A program made the position numbers and the translations under genes. Under the pieces are notes generated by a model, which saw only the letters and a program-made list of their open reading frames with translations, did not search any database and was not told the DNA's origin. Shown piece after piece: positions 32,328 to 41,110 of a DNA stretch of 48,727 bases. The DNA is from Ignavibacterium sp. (GTDB lineage Bacteria > Zixibacteria > MSB-5A5 > GN15 > PGXB01). How positions within the stretch are numbered: position 1 is the stretch's first letter; every line of letters begins with the position of its first letter. The stretch covers positions 1 to 48,727 of the forward strand of contig DYGG01000014.1 of assembly GCA_020724775.1 (NCBI GenBank), given 5' to 3'.

Positions 32328-32996
32328 TCAGTTTTTGCTGACTTTCAGAAATTTGTTTGCCGAAGGGCATAGTCGCGATAGAAGACATCCGCGGCAGTTC
32401 GGCTTGCGCGCCATGCATACGGCGCGGCCATGGTCAATAAGCAGGTGCGCAATAATAATCCAGTCAATGCGCGGTATCAGTTTTATCAGGTCCTGTTCGA
32501 TTTTGAGCGGGTCATCATGAGAGGTCCACCCCAGCCGTCGGGAGAGCCGGGCGACATGAGTATCGACCACGACTCCTTCCGCTTTGCCGAAAGCGGCGCC
32601 CAGCACGACGGAAGCGGTCTTGCGGCCGACTCCGGGGAGTTGGGTTAGTTCTTCGAGCGTTTGCGGCATCTTGCCCCGGTACTTCTCTTCAAGCAGACGG
32701 GAGGATTCTTTAATCGCCTTCGCTTTATTGCGGAAAAATCCGGTGGAGCGGATATCGTTCTCCAGTTCCGATAAATCGGCTGAAGCGAAATCAAAGGGGC
32801 TTTTGTATTTTTCAAATAGTGATGGTGTAACGGCGTTGACCCGTTCGTCGGTGCACTGCGCCGAGAGAATGGTTGCCACTAACAATTGATGGGGCGTTCG
32901 GAAATTGAGAGAGCAGGCGGCATCCGGGTACGCTTTTTTCAGAAGGGCGACAATTTTCCCGGCACGATTCTTTTTGGCGAGAAGCGATTCTTTCAT
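32328..32996 (-). CDS. nth: Endonuclease III
   Basis: Base excision repair glycosylase/AP-lyase (222 residues) for oxidised pyrimidines. The helix-hairpin-helix motif LPGVGRKTASVVLG carries the catalytic Lys, and the catalytic Asp is in VVDTHVARLSRRLG. The 4Fe-4S loop near the C terminus has four Cys spaced C-x6-C-x2-C-x5-C. The start overlaps the prmC stop by four bases, so it is translationally coupled to prmC. Confidence 0.96.
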   Translation of the reverse strand: MKESLLAKKNRAGKIVALLKKAYPDAACSLNFRTPHQLLVATILSAQCTDERVNAVTPSLFEKYKSPFDFASADLSELENDIRSTGFFRNKAKAIKESSRLLEEKYRGKMPQTLEELTQLPGVGRKTASVVLGAAFGKAEGVVVDTHVARLSRRLGWTSHDDPLKIEQDLIKLIPRIDWIIIAHLLIDHGRAVCMARKPNCRGCLLSRLCPSANKFLKVSKN

Positions 32997-33853
32997 ATAC
33001 TCAATATAACGACTCGGTCAATTTCATTCAGGTCTTTGATAATCGAAAGGGAGCGGTAGCGGTTGTCATCTCTGGTCAGTTCCATTATTTTATCCGCCTG
33101 GTCATATCCGATTTCGAACATCAAACGGCCTTTCTCCTTGAGATAGCGCGGGGATTCCTTAATCAATAGACGAATAAAATCAAGTCCTTCGTCTTCGGAG
33201 ACAAGCGAGATTTTGGGGTCGGCAAGAACTTCGGTCGGAAGCGATTTATATTCATCTTCCGCTATATAAGGGGGGTTCGACAGAACCAGGTCAAATTTCC
33301 TGCTTTCGGACAAGGACTCAAAACCGTTTGAGCGGACAAATTCAATCCGGCCGCTCTGACCCAGCGCGACAGCATTTTGGCGGGCGACTTCGAGCGCTTC
33401 CGCGGAAATGTCGATTGCCGTAAGGCGGGCGTCGGGAAGTTCCGCTGCTACGGTCACGGAGATGACACCGGAGCCGACGCCGATATCCAGAATATCCGGG
33501 CAGACCAGAGCCTCATTCGTGATATAGTTAATCGCCAGTTCACAGAGTATTTCGGTTTCGGGGGTCGGAATCATCACCGCCGGCGTAACTTTGAATCTGC
33601 GTCCGTAAAACCAGGCTTCCCCCAGGATATATTGCAGGGGGTAGCGGGTGATTCGTCTATCGACTATCTCCCGGAATTTGCCGAGGATATTTTCGTCGAT
33701 AAGTTGGGCGCCGTGAAGATAGAGATTCAGTCGTTCGACATCAAGAAGATGCTCAAGGATTATTTCCACTTCCGCCGTCGGGGACTCAATTCCTGCGGCA
33801 TCCAGTTTCTTCTCGGCGGTCTTGATTAAATTCTGGAATTCCCGCTTATCCAT
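32993..33853 (-). CDS. prmC: Peptide chain release factor N5-glutamine methyltransferase
   Basis: SAM-dependent enzyme (286 residues) that methylates the Gln of the GGQ motif in release factors. The N-terminal helical domain is followed by LDIGVGSGVISVTVA and the catalytic NPPYI. The target, prfA, lies in the same run further upstream, although tldD, pmbA and a small Tat gene sit between them. It starts three bases after the Tat gene and overlaps nth by four. Confidence 0.96.
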   Translation of the reverse strand: MDKREFQNLIKTAEKKLDAAGIESPTAEVEIILEHLLDVERLNLYLHGAQLIDENILGKFREIVDRRITRYPLQYILGEAWFYGRRFKVTPAVMIPTPETEILCELAINYITNEALVCPDILDIGVGSGVISVTVAAELPDARLTAIDISAEALEVARQNAVALGQSGRIEFVRSNGFESLSESRKFDLVLSNPPYIAEDEYKSLPTEVLADPKISLVSEDEGLDFIRLLIKESPRYLKEKGRLMFEIGYDQADKIMELTRDDNRYRSLSIIKDLNEIDRVVILSI

Positions 33854-33856
33854 CTC

Positions 33857-34075
33857 TTAATACGGCGGCATGCCGGCAAGTCCCTTCTCCAGCAAAGGAG
33901 CCAGTTCCGGTCGCGAGGCGCATCCGGAGCGGGGATGACCGTGGAAATTAAGCGCTTTCTTCCGCGAAGGATGCGGGGAGTTCTCTTCCGGCTCAAAAGC
34001 GTGGGGGATTTGAGGAAGAAACAAAATTCCACCGGCGATAAATGCCGAACTTTTGATAAAATCTCGTCTCAACAT
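33857..34075 (-). CDS. Very small Tat-signal protein
   Basis: A 72-residue protein that I do not recognise. It begins with a twin-arginine signal (MLRRDFIKSSAFIAGGILFLPQIPHAF), leaving a mature part of only about 45 residues containing FHGHPRSGCASRPELAPLLEKGL and ending MPPY. Conserved-looking His-x-His and Cys could bind metal, but that is inference. The start is supported by GGAGGAG ten bases upstream and overlaps the pmbA stop by seven bases; prmC follows after three. It may be a real small exported protein or the remains of a larger cofactor-containing Tat substrate. Confidence 0.6.
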   Translation of the reverse strand: MLRRDFIKSSAFIAGGILFLPQIPHAFEPEENSPHPSRKKALNFHGHPRSGCASRPELAPLLEKGLAGMPPY

Positions 34076-35427
34076 TTGCTCTCCTCCTCCTCTGCTTCCG
34101 CCGCCAGGTTGAAATTGTTGATTAGCATCGCCGGCACTTTCATCAGGACCGAATACTGCGGATAGACCACCCGTTCCTGCGAGATAGCGGCGATGTTGGA
34201 AAACGCCTCCAGAATCGACTGATTGGTTCGCATATTTTTCACGGCCGATTTAATGGCGCCGTTTTCAATCAGGAAGGTGCCGTCTTTGGTGGTGCCGGTC
34301 ACCATAGTCCGCATCGGATTAAGAAAATTGAGATACCAGAAATGGGTTATAAGAATTCCCTTTCCTGTGTTTTTTATCATTTCTTCGATACTGCTTTCCC
34401 TGCCTGCCACCACCATGCACTTGGGATATGGACCATAACTGTTATTGGGAGGCAGGGCATGGCCGGTCGAGGCGGTTCCGCCCAGACCGGCGTAATAAGA
34501 GTTGTAAACTACCCCACTGGCAATTCCGTTTTCGATGAGCGGGACTTTTTTTCTGGCAACACCCTCGTAGTCAAATGGAAGCGTCTTAAAATCAGGGTCG
34601 GTGGGGTCTTCGATTACGGTAAAATTCTCTCCGGCGATTTTCTGTCCGAGTTTGCCGGACATAAACGACCTCTGTTGAACAAAGGTTTTACCTCCGAATC
34701 CCATAAAAGCGAGAAGAAGCAACAACTGGCCGACTGCGGCCGGTTCGAGGATGACGGTGTATTGTCCATCAGGAAGAGCCATCGCCGCGCGCGAGGCTAC
34801 CGCTTTCTGTGTAGCGGTTTTGGCGATATGAGCGACATTGATTTTGGAGGCGTCGGGATTATATTCAATCGCCCACCCGGAAATGTTGTCTTTGCCGGAC
34901 AAGGTCGCGGAAATCTGAGCGCTGTTGCCGACAAAGAATCGTCTGGCGTCGAGTGAATTGGCTACCGCCAGGGCTTTCGTTTCCAGACGGATTGCCCCGG
35001 AGCCTTCGAGATTTCCTTTTCTGCCGACAGTGGCGATATGCCGGACCGCTTCGGCTCGTTTATCCGGCCCGAAGGAAGCGGTGCCATCCGATATGGAATT
35101 TTCTTCAACCGGCGCGCTATCGGGGGGAGGAAAAGAAACGAATTTCTCGTCAGGTAAGGCATATTCCAGCATGGCGGCGCCGCGGGCGACAACACTCTTT
35201 ATTCCTTCCTCGCTGATATCTCCCGTCACGGCAACCGATACTTTCTTGTCTCTTGCCGTCCGCAGATACAGGATGGTTTCTTCGGTATCAATATTCTGAT
35301 GTATTTTCGATTCCGCAAAACGGGTGAGGCTGAGTCGGTTTTTTTCGAGAACCGCTTCGACCATATCAGCCTTAGTGAGGGAAAGAACTTTTTCCAGCAG
35401 GGTAAGAGCCTGGTCTTTGGAAATCAT
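34069..35427 (-). CDS. pmbA: TldE/PmbA-family metalloprotease subunit
   Basis: Partner of TldD in the heterodimeric metalloprotease that degrades unstructured peptides and processes some ribosomally made peptides. The protein has 452 residues. The N-terminal part reads ADMVEAVLEKNRLSLTRFAESKIHQN. No HExxxH is present, as expected for TldE. The start at 35427 has GGAGG eight bases upstream and lies four bases after the tldD stop; the longer frame to 35565 runs into tldD and is rejected. Confidence 0.92.
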   Translation of the reverse strand: MISKDQALTLLEKVLSLTKADMVEAVLEKNRLSLTRFAESKIHQNIDTEETILYLRTARDKKVSVAVTGDISEEGIKSVVARGAAMLEYALPDEKFVSFPPPDSAPVEENSISDGTASFGPDKRAEAVRHIATVGRKGNLEGSGAIRLETKALAVANSLDARRFFVGNSAQISATLSGKDNISGWAIEYNPDASKINVAHIAKTATQKAVASRAAMALPDGQYTVILEPAAVGQLLLLLAFMGFGGKTFVQQRSFMSGKLGQKIAGENFTVIEDPTDPDFKTLPFDYEGVARKKVPLIENGIASGVVYNSYYAGLGGTASTGHALPPNNSYGPYPKCMVVAGRESSIEEMIKNTGKGILITHFWYLNFLNPMRTMVTGTTKDGTFLIENGAIKSAVKNMRTNQSILEAFSNIAAISQERVVYPQYSVLMKVPAMLINNFNLAAEAEEEESKC

Positions 35428-35431
35428 CTCT

Positions 35432-36883
35432 TTAACCTCCAACCTGAACATTGGTGAAACATGCCGGCGATGCCCCCTGCCCGGTGCGGGCATTCTGTCC
35501 CGGTTCTCCTTTTCCGCAGTTGGGAACACCCCAGATGCGGTAGGAATTATTGTCGGCGACGGCAATGCAATTGTTCCAGAAGTCGGTGGTACAGCCGGAG
35601 TAGGTAGGATTCTTTACCGGGGTGGTCAATTTTCCTCCTTTAATCAACCAGCCGATTTCGCAACCGAATTTGAAAAATTTCCGCTCGTCATCAATCGACC
35701 AGGAATTGACCGTGTCCATATAAGTGCCGTCATCGATGCCGGCGAGAATATCCTCGAACGATTTCTCGCCCGGTCTGAGATTGATATTGGTCATTCTTAT
35801 AAGAGGGAGATTTCCCCAGCCATCGGCGCGCATGGCGCCGGTGGATGACAGATTGACACGCGCCGCGGTCTCCCGCGAGGAGAGATAGTTCACCAGAATG
35901 CCGTTTTTGATCAGTTCCACTCCTTTTGCCGGCACCCCCTCATCATCGTAGCCGTAAGAGCCGAGCCCGTGGAGAGCGGTCGGGTCGCTGTATATGGTGA
36001 CAACATCCGAGGCATATTTGAGTTCTACCAGTTGGTCAACAGTTGCAAAAGAGACTCCGGAGAAATTCCGCTCGGAGCCGAACACCCGGTCAAGTTCCAG
36101 GGGGTGTCCGACCGACTCATGAATCTGCAGCGACATCTGGTCCCCCGAGAGTAGCAAAGTGGTGGTTGTTTCGGGGCAAGGTGCGGCCGACTGAAGCATC
36201 GCTACTTCTTCGACAAGGCGCGGAATTGCCTCTTTCATCTTCAACTCTTCAAGAAGTTCAAACCCTTTGCATTCATATTGACCGGATGATGAGGGAAAAG
36301 AACGTTCATATCGTTCCCGATGCGATTTGGTCATGCCGAGCGACAGTCCCGCGCCGGTCTGTATAATGACCTGACTTATCCGGCTTCCTTCACTGGAGAC
36401 GAAATATTTGTCGAGTTTGCGAAAGCCGGCGAAGCAACTGCGGGAATTTATCTTATCGCCACCCGTGGAGGCGATGGCGGCATCGAGGTCGGCGAGAAAT
36501 CTGATTTTCTGGTCCAGCGGAAGAGTGAAAGGGTCGATTTCATGGGGCGAGAGATAACTGCCGACTGACGGTTCAAGCGGGGCAAGAGTAATTCTCTGCC
36601 GGTTGACCGAGGCCGATGCCTTAGCGATTTCGGCGGCGAGAGCCGCCTTCTCCTTTATGGAATTCTCGGTAAGGACGTCCGTTGCGGCAAAACCCCAACC
36701 GCCGTTTTTGAGTATGCGGATACCGATGCCATACGAACTGGCTTGCTCAATCGGTTCGACTCGGCCGTCGGACATAGAGATATTTTCATCCTCAAGTCGC
36801 TCCACTCTGACATCGGCATATTCGGCTCCCAGTTTCTTGCATTGGTCAAGCGCCAGTGAGGCCGCTTTTTCCCTGTCTATCAT
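35432..36883 (-). CDS. tldD: TldD-family metalloprotease
   Basis: Catalytic subunit (483 residues) of the TldD/TldE protease. The zinc motif HESVGH (His255, Glu256, His260) is intact and followed by PLELDRVFGSERNFSG. The N-terminal domain starts EYADVRVERLEDENISMSDGR. A Cys in YSGCTTDFWNNC near the C terminus is a candidate further ligand. The gene is directly followed by pmbA, a typical arrangement. Known TldDE roles include antitoxin and microcin processing, but no such substrate gene is next to it. Confidence 0.95.
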   Translation of the reverse strand: MIDREKAASLALDQCKKLGAEYADVRVERLEDENISMSDGRVEPIEQASSYGIGIRILKNGGWGFAATDVLTENSIKEKAALAAEIAKASASVNRQRITLAPLEPSVGSYLSPHEIDPFTLPLDQKIRFLADLDAAIASTGGDKINSRSCFAGFRKLDKYFVSSEGSRISQVIIQTGAGLSLGMTKSHRERYERSFPSSSGQYECKGFELLEELKMKEAIPRLVEEVAMLQSAAPCPETTTTLLLSGDQMSLQIHESVGHPLELDRVFGSERNFSGVSFATVDQLVELKYASDVVTIYSDPTALHGLGSYGYDDEGVPAKGVELIKNGILVNYLSSRETAARVNLSSTGAMRADGWGNLPLIRMTNINLRPGEKSFEDILAGIDDGTYMDTVNSWSIDDERKFFKFGCEIGWLIKGGKLTTPVKNPTYSGCTTDFWNNCIAVADNNSYRIWGVPNCGKGEPGQNARTGQGASPACFTNVQVGG

Positions 36884-36964
36884 GCCATTCCTTTATGGAT
36901 TAAATTGCAAATTTTTCGCCTGGCTCGCCCGACACGAGTTAGGTCTCCTCCGCCATCAAACGTA

Positions 36965-38062
36965 TTATGCCGCCTTCTCCTTCATATTTTCCGCCGCCTT
37001 TAATCGCTTCTCCAGATCGTCTTTCTGAAGGGCACTTATCAAGCCATCCAGTTCGCCTTCCATAATGCTGTCGAGGCGATGCAGAGTAAGCCCGATTCTG
37101 TGGTCGGTGACGCGCGATTGGGGGAAATTGTAGGTGCGGATTTTGGCGGAGCGGTCGCCGGTGCTGACCATGGCCTTCCGCTCCTGAGCAATCTCTTTGT
37201 TCTGCTCTTCTATGGCCCGGTCCAGGAGACGCGCCCGCAGCACCTGCAGCGCCTTTGCCTTGTTCTTGTGCTGCGATTTTTCGTCCTGACAGGTCACCAC
37301 CAATCCGGTCGGAAGGTGAGTAATCCGGACCGCGGAATCGGTAGTATTGACCGATTGCCCGCCCGGACCGGAGGAACGATAAACATCTATCTTCAGATCT
37401 TTTTCTTCAATCCTGATATCCACCTCTTCCGCTTCCAGCAACACCGCCACCGTTGCCGCGGAAGTATGAATTCGTCCCTGAGATTCTGTTACCGGCACCC
37501 GCTGCACCCGGTGCACGCCGGATTCGAATTTAAGACGTCCATATGCCCCCTCCCCTTTGACCATGAAGATGACTTCTTTAAGGCCGCCGACACCGGTCGG
37601 ATTGGAGGAGAGAAGTTCCACCTTCCATCCCAGGGATTCGGCGTAACGGCTGTACATCCGGTACAGGTCAGCGGCGAAAATGGCGGCTTCATCACCGCCG
37701 GTGCCGCCCCGGATTTCGATAATGGCGTTTTTGGCGTCGTGGGGGTCACGGGGAATAATCAACAGATTGAGTTTCTCTTCCAACTCCTGCAGATGGGCGG
37801 AGCAGGATTCCAGTTCCTGTTTCGCCATCTCCCGCAGATCGTCATCGGAGGATTCGTCGAGAATCTCCCGCGCTTCCGTGATTCCTCTGAGACAATCGCG
37901 GTACTCCTTGCCGGCTGCAAGAACATCTTCCACCTGTCGCCGCTCCTGTGAGACAACCCGCAGTCGGCTCGGATTGGAAAGGGTCTCCGGTTGAATCAAC
38001 TCCTGATTTAGTTCGTCGAAACGTTTCTCGTACTTTTCAATAATCGCCAGTAATTGCGACAT
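36965..38062 (-). CDS. prfA: Peptide chain release factor 1
   Basis: Recognises UAA and UAG stop codons and triggers peptide release. At 365 residues it is of normal length. The tripeptide anticodon PxT is in [20 protein letters not shown], which marks RF1 rather than RF2. The catalytic GGQ is in [22 protein letters not shown]. No programmed frameshift is present. The gene follows DUF1385 by 48 bases. rpmE-DUF1385-prfA-prmC is a widely conserved order, interrupted here by tldD-pmbA. Confidence 0.98.
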   Translation of the reverse strand: MSQLLAIIEKYEKRFDELNQELIQPETLSNPSRLRVVSQERRQVEDVLAAGKEYRDCLRGITEAREILDESSDDDLREMAKQELESCSAHLQELEEKLNLLIIPRDPHDAKNAIIEIRGGTGGDEAAIFAADLYRMYSRYAESLGWKVELLSSNPTGVGGLKEVIFMVKGEGAYGRLKFESGVHRVQRVPVTESQGRIHTSAATVAVLLEAEEVDIRIEEKDLKIDVYRSSGPGGQSVNTTDSAVRITHLPTGLVVTCQDEKSQHKNKAKALQVLRARLLDRAIEEQNKEIAQERKAMVSTGDRSAKIRTYNFPQSRVTDHRIGLTLHRLDSIMEGELDGLISALQKDDLEKRLKAAENMKEKAA

Positions 38063-38110
38063 AATATTGCTCAGATTAAAGAGTAGGGATTAAATATAGA
38101 GCCCGAAGGG

Positions 38111-39076
38111 CTAAAGGCAAGTCTTTTTGACGGAGAGTTTCGATTCGGTGACGCCGAGAGCGGTCTCGAGGGCGACAATGGCAACTTCCATCTGGTCGGG
38201 CGATGGCTCGCGGGTAGTGATACGCTGCAACCAGAGGCCGGGCTGAATGAGGATGCGAGTCAGTTTGTTGTCGCGCGTTTTTCCGGAGAGTTTGAGCAGT
38301 TCATAGGCGCCTCCGGCAACCAGAGGCAGCAGGATGAAATGCAGGAGAAACCGCTTGAGCAATGTCGGCGGGGCGCCCGCCAGCACGGCGTAAATCGTGT
38401 CTGATATCGAATATATCAAGATGGCAAAAAGGGCGACAATCAGGATGAAACTGGTGCCGCAACGAGGATGAAAAGTGGTATAACGGGAGACATTTTCGAT
38501 AGTCAAATCTTCGCCATTTTCATAAGTGAAAATGGATTTATGCTCCGCCCCGTGATACTGGAACACCCGCTTGAATTCGCCGAAAAGCGAAATCACCCAG
38601 ACATAGGCGAGAAACATTATGAGACGGATGGTGCCGGCTATCAAGTTGAAACCAACGGCGCCTTTATCGACATTCAGAAGCGAGGAAATAGCCAGCGGCA
38701 GGAAGAAAAATATCAGTATGCCGAGAGCAAGGGCAAAAATGGCGGTGCCTACCAGAACCAGCGAACTGTGGCGCCGCTCATGGGGGATATAGGCTTTGCC
38801 GTTGGCCGCCGCTTCCTCTCTTTCAATCTCCTTAACGGCTATGTCCGCCGAGAAATTAAGGGTCTTAATGCCGAGGATAAGCATTTCAAAGAAGGTGATT
38901 ACCCCCCGTATGACAGGAAGACCGAGCATCTTATAACGGCGGGCGAGGGAAATATATTCTTCGGATTTGACCAGGATTTCTCCCGACGGTATCCGAACCG
39001 CCGTGGCGATACGATTCCGGGAGCGCATCATTACCCCTTCGATAACCGCTTGTCCGCCGACCCCTAAGTCAGGCAT
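38111..39076 (-). CDS. DUF1385 membrane protein
   Basis: A 321-residue integral membrane protein of the DUF1385 family. It opens VGGQAVIEGVMMRSRN, the family signature, and later shows QYHGAEHKSIFTYE and FHPRCGTSFILIVAL. About five membrane helices are visible. The start at 39076 has AGAGGG directly upstream; a TTG 42 bases earlier is less likely. Its biochemical role is unknown, but it nearly always lies beside rpmE and prfA, as it does here. Confidence 0.9.
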   Translation of the reverse strand: MPDLGVGGQAVIEGVMMRSRNRIATAVRIPSGEILVKSEEYISLARRYKMLGLPVIRGVITFFEMLILGIKTLNFSADIAVKEIEREEAAANGKAYIPHERRHSSLVLVGTAIFALALGILIFFFLPLAISSLLNVDKGAVGFNLIAGTIRLIMFLAYVWVISLFGEFKRVFQYHGAEHKSIFTYENGEDLTIENVSRYTTFHPRCGTSFILIVALFAILIYSISDTIYAVLAGAPPTLLKRFLLHFILLPLVAGGAYELLKLSGKTRDNKLTRILIQPGLWLQRITTREPSPDQMEVAIVALETALGVTESKLSVKKTCL

Positions 39077-39170
39077 AATTCCCTCTTTAGAATCATATAC
39101 TGTTATTGGTATCGTCAAAAATTACCAAACAATATACGCTGGCCCTCATCAAATATGAGAACAGAATTCT

Positions 39171-39428
39171 TCAGCGGGTCTTGGCGCTATTGCTTTTCTT
39201 GGGGGCCGCTGTCTTTGCCGCGCCGCCCTTATCCATCCCGTATTTCTTGCGGAACCGCTCGATTCGTCCGGCCGTGTCAATCAGTTTCTGACGACCGGTG
39301 AAGAAGGGATGGCAATTAGAGCAGATTTCCACCTTCAGGTCTTTCACCGTGGAGCGGGTCTTTATGACATTACCGCAAGCGCAGGTGATGGTGGTATCGA
39401 AATATTTCGGATGAATCTTCTCTTTCAC
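39171..39428 (-). CDS. rpmE: 50S ribosomal protein bL31
   Basis: An 85-residue ribosomal protein of the large subunit. It opens [20 protein letters not shown], and [24 protein letters not shown] follows. The CxC and CxxC pairs indicate the zinc-containing type. A lysine- and alanine-rich tail of about 18 residues is longer than usual. The start codon is GTG with GAGG about seven bases upstream. It heads the DUF1385-prfA run. Confidence 0.96.
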   Translation of the reverse strand: MKEKIHPKYFDTTITCACGNVIKTRSTVKDLKVEICSNCHPFFTGRQKLIDTAGRIERFRKKYGMDKGGAAKTAAPKKSNSAKTR

Positions 39429-39544
39429 CGCTATTCCTCTTTAATTTAAAGCCGGTACATTTTACCGATTTACAAACCGGAATAATAATAAATAAGTTCC
39501 CGTCTGACAAGGGATAATTGTGTAACCCGGAAACGGGGCGGCTC

Positions 39545-40366
39545 TTATCGTTTCTTCAGGACAAATATGCCATTGCGGGAATCAGCCCTGGGAGGGGCAC
39601 CGTCATAATAGCCGTGATGACTGATTACTTTGAAACCGCTGCGGGCAGCGAGTCTCTCAATATCGTCGGGAGTATATTCTTTCTCCGAGTATCCGAATAG
39701 GGCACTGGCTTTGGTGACCGAGTCGATGGCGAAATCCCGAATCAGTTTGACCTGCTCCGTGGGGAAATAGTACTGCTCCCGATGCACCAGTGAGGGATTT
39801 TCGAAATAGAGCGGTTTGATTTCGCGGTACCAGAAAGTCCGATTCAAGCGGTCTTCCGGCTCGAGTTTTTCCAGATGTATGATAAAGGCGCCGTCATTAC
39901 GCAGCGCCCTGAAGACATTTTTGAAAACGGCTTGATTATCTTCGGGAGAAAGATGAGTCATCTGACCGCAGATAAAGAAGGCGAGGTCGCATTCCGATGG
40001 CAAAGGCATACTTCTGATATCCCCGACCCGGAAATCGACAGCGACATTGTGACTTTGGGCGTGAAGCCGCGCCAGGTCAATGGTGAAGCCGCCGATATCG
40101 ATGCCGGTGACGGTATGTCCGGTTAGAGCCAGCCCGACCGAGTGCCGCCCGGCGCCGCAGGCTAAATCAAGGGCTTTTCCTCCGGTCGGGGGGAGATATC
40201 GTTTGAGATAAGTTACCTCCATTTCGGTCGGAATGCCCCAGTCATGGATTACTTCGTACAGCCGTTGCGAGAAACGGAAGTCGCCGTACGGCAGAGTAAG
40301 TTCGAAAGGCGCCGGACGCGCAATATTCGCCAGGGACGGGGTTGTGATGTTCGAAATATCTTTCAT
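39545..40366 (-). CDS. Class I SAM-dependent methyltransferase
   Basis: A 273-residue enzyme with a Rossmann-type methyltransferase fold. Motif I reads ALDLACGAGRHSVGLALTGHTVTGIDI, and motif IV lies near VGDIRSMPLPSECDLAFFICGQMTHL. The second half carries a small mixed domain. The substrate cannot be predicted. It lies 132 bases after the flavoprotein gene, with a small palindrome AGGCAGC/GCTGCCT in between. The weak link to its neighbours suggests a stand-alone gene. Confidence 0.85.
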   Translation of the reverse strand: MKDISNITTPSLANIARPAPFELTLPYGDFRFSQRLYEVIHDWGIPTEMEVTYLKRYLPPTGGKALDLACGAGRHSVGLALTGHTVTGIDIGGFTIDLARLHAQSHNVAVDFRVGDIRSMPLPSECDLAFFICGQMTHLSPEDNQAVFKNVFRALRNDGAFIIHLEKLEPEDRLNRTFWYREIKPLYFENPSLVHREQYYFPTEQVKLIRDFAIDSVTKASALFGYSEKEYTPDDIERLAARSGFKVISHHGYYDGAPPRADSRNGIFVLKKR

Positions 40367-40498
40367 ATCTGGTACAGGAATACTATTCGATTATCGACCG
40401 GTCCACTCCGCAAAATCAGGCAGCGGCTGCCTAACAGGACCGGCAAATCTTCTTCTGTTGGAAATCTGAACTTAGGGTTGGGACACGGCTATACTGTT

Positions 40499-41110
40499 TC
40501 AGCCGGGGATTTCGGGAAGGCGGCTCGCAATTTTCAAGCCTAACTGAAAGGCTTCATCCATTTTTGAGCGGTCATCCTTGACCTGACCGATTTCTTTCAT
40601 AAACTTGTGCTCATACAAGATATTGCCGCAGTTTTCAATCTCGACCCATTTGAAGAAACCGGCGATGACTTTCCGGGCGCCTTCAAATTCACCCCGTTCC
40701 CCCCCGACCAGCACTATTCCGCCGAGTCGTTTCTTCGTAATAATCCGTTTGAAATGATGTCCCGATATGCCCTCAAAATCGGGAGGTCTCAGGCAGTTGC
40801 AACGGTCAATAAAGGCTTTGGCTTGAGCAGAGACCGAGTCAAAATAGACCGGCGACCCTAAGAGTACGATATCGACGCTAATAAGAAGGTCATATAGGGG
40901 ATAAATTTCATCATGAAAAATACAGAAGTCAGGCTCGGGGCTTCGGCCGCACGCCTGGCAGGGAAGAAACTGGTAATGATTTAGGCGAACAAACTCATTT
41001 GTGGTCGGCTCCGCCGAACCGCTTTCGATTCCCTCGGCTATACGACTCAGAAGCAGGTCAGTCGAACTGTCCCGTATCGGACTGCCGCTCAATGTCAGAA
41101 TACTGGGCAT
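40499..41110 (-). CDS. Flavodoxin-fold NAD(P)H:FMN reductase / iron-sulfur flavoprotein family
   Basis: A 203-residue flavodoxin-like protein. The FMN phosphate loop is LTLSGSPIRDSSTD at the extreme N terminus, followed by the pattern CQACGRSPEPDFCIFHDEIYPLYD and then the flavin contact GSPVYFDSVSAQAKAFIDR. Three cysteines in the loop resemble iron-sulfur flavoproteins, though the classical compact Cys spacing is incomplete. The start must be at 41110 because the first strand begins at once, so it overlaps the 3' end of the ABC-F gene by 53 bases in another frame. Confidence 0.82.
   Translation of the reverse strand: MPSILTLSGSPIRDSSTDLLLSRIAEGIESGSAEPTTNEFVRLNHYQFLPCQACGRSPEPDFCIFHDEIYPLYDLLISVDIVLLGSPVYFDSVSAQAKAFIDRCNCLRPPDFEGISGHHFKRIITKKRLGGIVLVGGERGEFEGARKVIAGFFKWVEIENCGNILYEHKFMKEIGQVKDDRSKMDEAFQLGLKIASRLPEIPG

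Noticed and set aside
35428-35565. Upstream start for pmbA
   Set aside because: It would overlap tldD by over 130 bases, whereas the ATG at 35427 has a strong ribosome site.
37079-37951. A 290-codon open frame opposite prfA
   Set aside because: Antisense to prfA, with composition typical of a shadow frame and no recognisable motifs.
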